Shown: positions 5,320 through 8,298 of the stretch, piece after piece | Layout of the letters: every line of letters starts with the position of its first letter | How positions within the stretch are numbered: the first letter of the stretch is position 1 | Assembly (NCBI GenBank): GCA_023415515.1 | Contig: JAEZKH010000367.1 | Span: 1-8,298 of the forward strand | Direction: 5' to 3' | DNA from: Actinomycetes bacterium | GTDB taxonomy: Bacteria; Actinomycetota; Actinomycetes; Mycobacteriales; Mycobacteriaceae | Length of the DNA: 8,298 bases | The notes under the pieces: model-generated | The model's database searches: none | What the model was told of the DNA's origin: nothing | The model's input: the letters and a program-made list of their open reading frames with translations, nothing else | Position numbers and translations under genes: made by a program

Positions 5320-6990
5320 GTGTCGGTTCCGAGCGCGGCGAACGGGGACGGGTTCGATCAGGCGGTGGACGTTGTCGTAATGGGATCCGGCGCGGCCGGA
5401 CTGACCGCGGCAACTGTCGCCCACGACGAAGGCGCAGAGGTGCTGCTGCTCGAAAAGGCTCATCTATTCGGCGGTACAACAGCAGTTTCGGGCGGCGTCG
5501 TGTGGGCACCTCTCAACCGACACATGAACGCGACGGGCGACCCGGACTCACGCGAGCAGGCGCTGACCTACATCAGACGCCTCACTCTCGGTAAGGAGCC
5601 CGATCCCGCACTCGTCGAGGTCTTCGTCGACCGCGTAGGTGAGGCGCTCGCCTACCTCGAGGATCACACGCCGGTTGAGTTCATGATCGCCTCCGTGTGT
5701 ACTGACTACTACGCAGATCTTCCCGGCGGACGCCCTCAGGGCGGTCGATCGCTCGAACCCAAGCCCTTTGACGCCGCCGCTGAACTGGGCGAATGGGCGT
5801 CGAAGCTGCGCACCAGCCCGCACCTGGCGTCGCTCACGATGGCGGAGGGTGGCAAGGTTCTGCTCGGGAAGCCGGTACCTGTCGAACTCGCTGCCGAGCG
5901 AGACGCCGCAGGCATTCGAGTCCTCGGACCTGGCCTTATTGCTGCGCTGTTCCGCGGCGTGCTCGACCGGGGCATCGAGCTTCGTCTCGGGACGGCCGCC
6001 CGAAGTTTGATCTTCGACGACCAGCACCGCGTCATTGGCGTCGAGGTCGAGAGTGACGGCAGGCGCGAACGCATTGGAGCTCGCAACGGCGTCGTGCTCG
6101 CAAGCGGTGGGTTCGAATGGAACAGCAAGATGACGCGAGGGTTCCTCGGTCAAGACGTCAAGCCCCTGACCCCGCCCGCGAACGAAGGGGACGGCCACCG
6201 CATGGCCATGCAGGCAGGCGCTCAGATGGCAAGCATGACCAGCTTCTGGGGCCAGCCGTCACTGGTGGATCCGACGGTGGAATACGAGGGCCGCACGCTT
6301 GTTCAGATGGGAACGGCACGGACCATCCCCGGTGTCATCGTCGTCAACGAGCAAGGCCGTCGGTTCGTCAACGAAGCCGTCTCCTACCACGACTTTCCCA
6401 AGGCAGTTAGCGCCTACGACCCGAGCACGGTCACATACCCGAACCAACGGCACTGGGCGATCTTCGATCACCGCGTCAGGAGTACCGCGACCATCCTGCC
6501 TACCCTCACGCCCGACGACCCCACGCCTGACTGGATGGTGCGAGCGGACACCGTCGGTGAACTCGCCGAGATCATCGGCGTTGACCGCAGTGAACTCGAA
6601 CGCACGGTTGCGCGCTGGAATGAGAACGCCGCCAAGGGTTCCGATCCGGACTTCGGCCGGGCGACGATGTGGTTCGAGGGTTACATGACCGGGGGGGCCA
6701 GCCCCGAGTTCCTACAGCCGTTGGCAGAGGGCCCGTTCTACGCGCTGGAGATGCATCACGGACTGCTCGGAACGATGGGCGGGCCGCTCGTTACGCCGGA
6801 CGGCCAGGTCCGCGATTGGAACGGCGACCCGATTGCAGGCCTGTACGCCGCCGGCAACGCAATGGCATGCCCGTTCGGCGATGCCTATCCGGGTGCGGGC
6901 TCGACGATCGCCCCCGCGATCACGTTCGCGTATCTCGCTGGCAAACATATTGCCGCAAGAAGCGTTCAACTCACCCAGGTTGCGCGGTAG
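5320..6990 (+). CDS. FAD-dependent 3-ketosteroid-dehydrogenase-like flavoprotein (fumarate reductase/SDH flavoprotein family)
   Basis: From GTG 5320 the product has 556 residues, close to 3-ketosteroid delta-1-dehydrogenases (KstD, about 510-570). The N-terminal FAD-binding motif VVVMGSGAAGLTAA (18-31) ends its strand at Glu45 (LLLEKA). GGTTAVSGG (51-59) and the C-terminal FAD-contact block GLYAAGN (507-513) are intact. Residues placed like the KstD active-site set are present: a Tyr in TDYYADLPGGRPQGG (129-143), Tyr356 in FVNEAVSYHDF, and Tyr523 and Gly527 in DAYPGAGST. In KstD the Tyr and Gly of this last motif are catalytic (Tyr487/Gly491 of the Rhodococcus enzyme, from memory). Delta-1 dehydrogenation of a 3-ketosteroid or similar cyclic ketone is plausible, but divergent members of this family act on other compounds. 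It is transcribed away from the VOC-SDR-FadE operon and shares a 22-bp upstream element with it. Confidence 0.88.
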   Translation: MSVPSAANGDGFDQAVDVVVMGSGAAGLTAATVAHDEGAEVLLLEKAHLFGGTTAVSGGVVWAPLNRHMNATGDPDSREQALTYIRRLTLGKEPDPALVEVFVDRVGEALAYLEDHTPVEFMIASVCTDYYADLPGGRPQGGRSLEPKPFDAAAELGEWASKLRTSPHLASLTMAEGGKVLLGKPVPVELAAERDAAGIRVLGPGLIAALFRGVLDRGIELRLGTAARSLIFDDQHRVIGVEVESDGRRERIGARNGVVLASGGFEWNSKMTRGFLGQDVKPLTPPANEGDGHRMAMQAGAQMASMTSFWGQPSLVDPTVEYEGRTLVQMGTARTIPGVIVVNEQGRRFVNEAVSYHDFPKAVSAYDPSTVTYPNQRHWAIFDHRVRSTATILPTLTPDDPTPDWMVRADTVGELAEIIGVDRSELERTVARWNENAAKGSDPDFGRATMWFEGYMTGGASPEFLQPLAEGPFYALEMHHGLLGTMGGPLVTPDGQVRDWNGDPIAGLYAAGNAMACPFGDAYPGAGSTIAPAITFAYLAGKHIAARSVQLTQVAR

Positions 6991-7081
6991 TTGTGAGCTG
7001 TTATGGCTGAGTAATAGCCTGCGAGTGGACGGGTTTCGGTGAGATGGCGTGAGAGTAGGCGCATCTTCCCGAGGATGATCA
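6991..7081. other. Convergent intergenic stretch, no gene recognised
   Basis: This lies between the flavoprotein stop and an unexplained open stretch before the epimerase. I see no convincing gene. A weak GGCT/AGCC stem with a 7-base loop (about 7005-7019) is the only hairpin close to the flavoprotein stop and has no T-tract. A perfect 10-bp palindrome GATGATCATC begins at 7074. Minus-strand frames through here are open for about 40 codons but match nothing I know. Confidence 0.4.
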
Positions 7082-7083
7082 TC
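7074..7083. repeat. 10-bp perfect palindrome GATGATCATC
   Basis: The palindrome sits between the convergent flavoprotein and epimerase genes. Its core matches GATGATCAT inside the 22-bp element at 5250-5271. It may be a third binding site for the same factor or a coincidence; the shared length is only 9 bases. Confidence 0.3.
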
Positions 7084-7309
7084 ACGGAATCGAGTATTCG
7101 GTAGCGGCGAAGACGCCGTCGAGCGCGACGGCGATCATCGGCCCTGCGATGTGTTGACCGCTCCCGATCCCGATTCCGTTGAGCAGTAGCGGTTTTCGTC
7201 GGCAACCGAGAACGGGCACGTCTCGGTCCACGCGCTCGAGGCCGACGTGCTGCTTCTCGAACGCCACACAGACATCATCCCACCAAGGTGGATGGGTCAG
7301 CCGGAGCCT
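7082..7309 (-). other. In-frame open stretch downstream of the epimerase stop, possible remnant or small gene
   Basis: Directly after the epimerase TAG (7310-7312) the same minus-strand frame stays open for 75 codons to a TGA at 7082. Third positions are strongly GC-rich, as in a real gene. It encodes a stretch including RLRLTHPPWWDDVCVAFEKQ and, further on, KPLLLNGIGIGSGQHIAG and VALDGVFAATEYSIP. LLLNGIG loosely recalls the start of alpha/beta-hydrolase domains, but nothing else supports that. It could be a separate 61-residue protein from GTG 7267, the lost C-terminus of a longer epimerase, or a remnant of another gene. I do not recognise it. Confidence 0.25.
7274..7292. repeat. Imperfect inverted repeat just past the epimerase stop
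   Basis: CATCCCACC-AA-GGTGGATG forms an 8-bp stem with one bulged base. It lies 18 bases downstream of the epimerase stop on the minus strand. It could act as a weak terminator or processing hairpin, but no T-tract follows. It might also be a protein-binding palindrome. Confidence 0.3.
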
Positions 7310-8298
7310 CTATGCAGAATCGCTGTCGGGCACAGACTCGGGCCATCGCGCGCGGATGCTGGTCCAAGGTGTTGCGAACTGGCCCGGCTCGCCGTGGTAC
7401 GGCGACCAACGTGCAAGCACCGGTCGAAGCACAGGCCGAAGAACAGGCACCAGCACCTCCAGCGGATAGCGCCAAAGACCGACTCGGCCGCGCATTTCGT
7501 CGAGTACGTCACGCCAAGAATGGCTCTGAAACGACAGCGCCTGCTGAGCAGGCTCCGTGTCCATCCAGTCGCACACGAACCATTCGTCGTCGTCGTTCGG
7601 GTTCCCCACCCGTCCGCGGGGATAAACGCCTGCGAGCCCAGCCGCCGCGAATAGGGCCGGTCCAAGCTCGTCCTGAATCTGGCGGTGGGAGTGGTCACCG
7701 CCGATCAGCAGCGTGCGGCCCACCACATCCGCGGTTGTTGCTGCCGCAAACGCGGATGCGACGTCGCGAACATCAACGGTGTTAAGTCGCCCGTCGGCGG
7801 GAAGCACCCCTTCCATGAATACCTGATCCGCGCCGAAGGTCATCGCACGCAGATCGGTAGAGACGATGGCACCCAGTCGGAGGATGACCCACGGCAATGA
7901 CGAACTGCGCACTGCGGCTTCAGCATCAATCTTTTGCGAGCCATAGCAGTCAGCGGCACGAAGGGGTGTCGAATCGGTGAGTACGTCACTGCCACGATGC
8001 GGGTTGCGCGAACCGTAGACGGCGACGCTGGAAGCCAGTAGAAAGCGGGGGCGGGTGCGGAGTTGCTCGGCGGCCGACACCAACGACTTCGTCGCACCGA
8101 CATTGACCGCCCGTGAGACGCGGGCGTTCTTGTAGCATGCCGGCGGAATCACCGCCGCGAGATGCACGATCGCGCTGGGCCTCACAGCCTCGACGAGCTC
8201 GCCGACGGCGACGGCGTCGGTCAGGTCGGCGTAGCGGACATCGACGTCAGCCGCAAACTGTCGAGCGGTTTTGCGGTTCGCCTCAGTATCGATGTCGG
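7310..8298 (-). CDS. NAD-dependent epimerase/dehydratase (extended SDR), N-terminus beyond right edge
   Basis: The frame is open from the right edge to a TAG at 7310, giving at least 328 residues. The N-terminal GxxGxxG cofactor loop lies outside the window. Within it, DIDTEANRKTARQF and VRYADLTDA begin the Rossmann part. They are followed by VRPSAIVHLAAVIPP, the catalytic Ser region ASSVAVYGSRN, and the Tyr-x3-Lys pair in CYGSQK (codons 7931-7945). VILRLGAIV and a NTVDVRDVASAF block complete the family pattern. The C-terminal ~60 residues (PVLRPVLRPVLARWSPYHGE onward) extend past the core fold and contain a short repeat. Sugar-nucleotide epimerases, dehydratases, 3-beta-hydroxysteroid dehydrogenase-like enzymes and aldehyde or ketone reductases share this fold, so the substrate is open. 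An internal GTG at 8185 falls inside the Rossmann domain and is not the true start. Confidence 0.85.
   Translation of the reverse strand, partial: DIDTEANRKTARQFAADVDVRYADLTDAVAVGELVEAVRPSAIVHLAAVIPPACYKNARVSRAVNVGATKSLVSAAEQLRTRPRFLLASSVAVYGSRNPHRGSDVLTDSTPLRAADCYGSQKIDAEAAVRSSSLPWVILRLGAIVSTDLRAMTFGADQVFMEGVLPADGRLNTVDVRDVASAFAAATTADVVGRTLLIGGDHSHRQIQDELGPALFAAAGLAGVYPRGRVGNPNDDDEWFVCDWMDTEPAQQALSFQSHSWRDVLDEMRGRVGLWRYPLEVLVPVLRPVLRPVLARWSPYHGEPGQFATPWTSIRARWPESVPDSDSA
7425..7448. repeat. Two-copy 12-bp tandem repeat inside the epimerase gene
   Basis: CGAAGCACAGGC is followed directly by CGAAGAACAGGC, with one mismatch. On the coding (minus) strand it gives the repeated PVLR of PVLRPVLRPVL. 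The 12-bp unit keeps the frame, so gain or loss of a unit would only change the length of the C-terminal tail. Confidence 0.7.

Overview
The window looks like chromosomal DNA of a high-GC actinobacterium. A mycolic-acid-containing genus (Mycobacterium/Mycolicibacterium, Rhodococcus, Gordonia or a relative) is most likely. The support is strongly GC-biased third codon positions, GTG starts, a possible leaderless gene, and a gene set typical of lipid or steroid-like catabolism in these bacteria. The genus is an inference; no RNA gene or marker gene fixes it.

Layout. Positions 1-958 (minus) hold most of a dihydrodipicolinate-reductase-like NAD(P)-dependent oxidoreductase that runs off the left edge. 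Positions 1036-1389 (plus) hold a chimeric reading frame: a short hypothetical N-terminus joined in frame to the last ~47 residues of an IS3-family transposase. The presumed right end of that insertion sequence follows at about 1429. Positions 4891 down to 1554 (minus) form a probable operon in the order VOC/glyoxalase-fold protein, classical SDR, acyl-CoA dehydrogenase. Between the SDR and the acyl-CoA dehydrogenase lies a frameshifted remnant of a second SDR gene. Positions 5320-6990 (plus) encode an FAD-dependent 3-ketosteroid-dehydrogenase-like flavoprotein, divergent from the VOC operon. The right edge (7310-8298, minus) holds most of an extended-SDR NAD-dependent epimerase/dehydratase whose N-terminus lies outside the window.

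How the parts may work together. The flavoprotein (ring or alpha,beta dehydrogenation), the SDR (alcohol/ketone interconversion), the VOC protein (isomerase, epimerase or dioxygenase fold) and the acyl-CoA dehydrogenase (beta-oxidation-type alpha,beta desaturation) fit a pathway that degrades a cyclic or steroid/terpenoid-like compound. The substrate cannot be read from the sequence. The most notable non-coding signal is a 22-bp element present twice (20/22 identical) in the divergent control region, once before the VOC operon and once before the flavoprotein, in the same orientation relative to each gene. It overlaps a candidate extended -10 box in each case and suggests co-regulation of the two units.

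The region also shows decay: an IS3 remnant, an SDR fragment with a one-base frameshift and a Tyr-to-Phe change at the catalytic position, and an in-frame open stretch beyond the epimerase stop codon. No tRNA, rRNA, CRISPR array or complete mobile element was seen.
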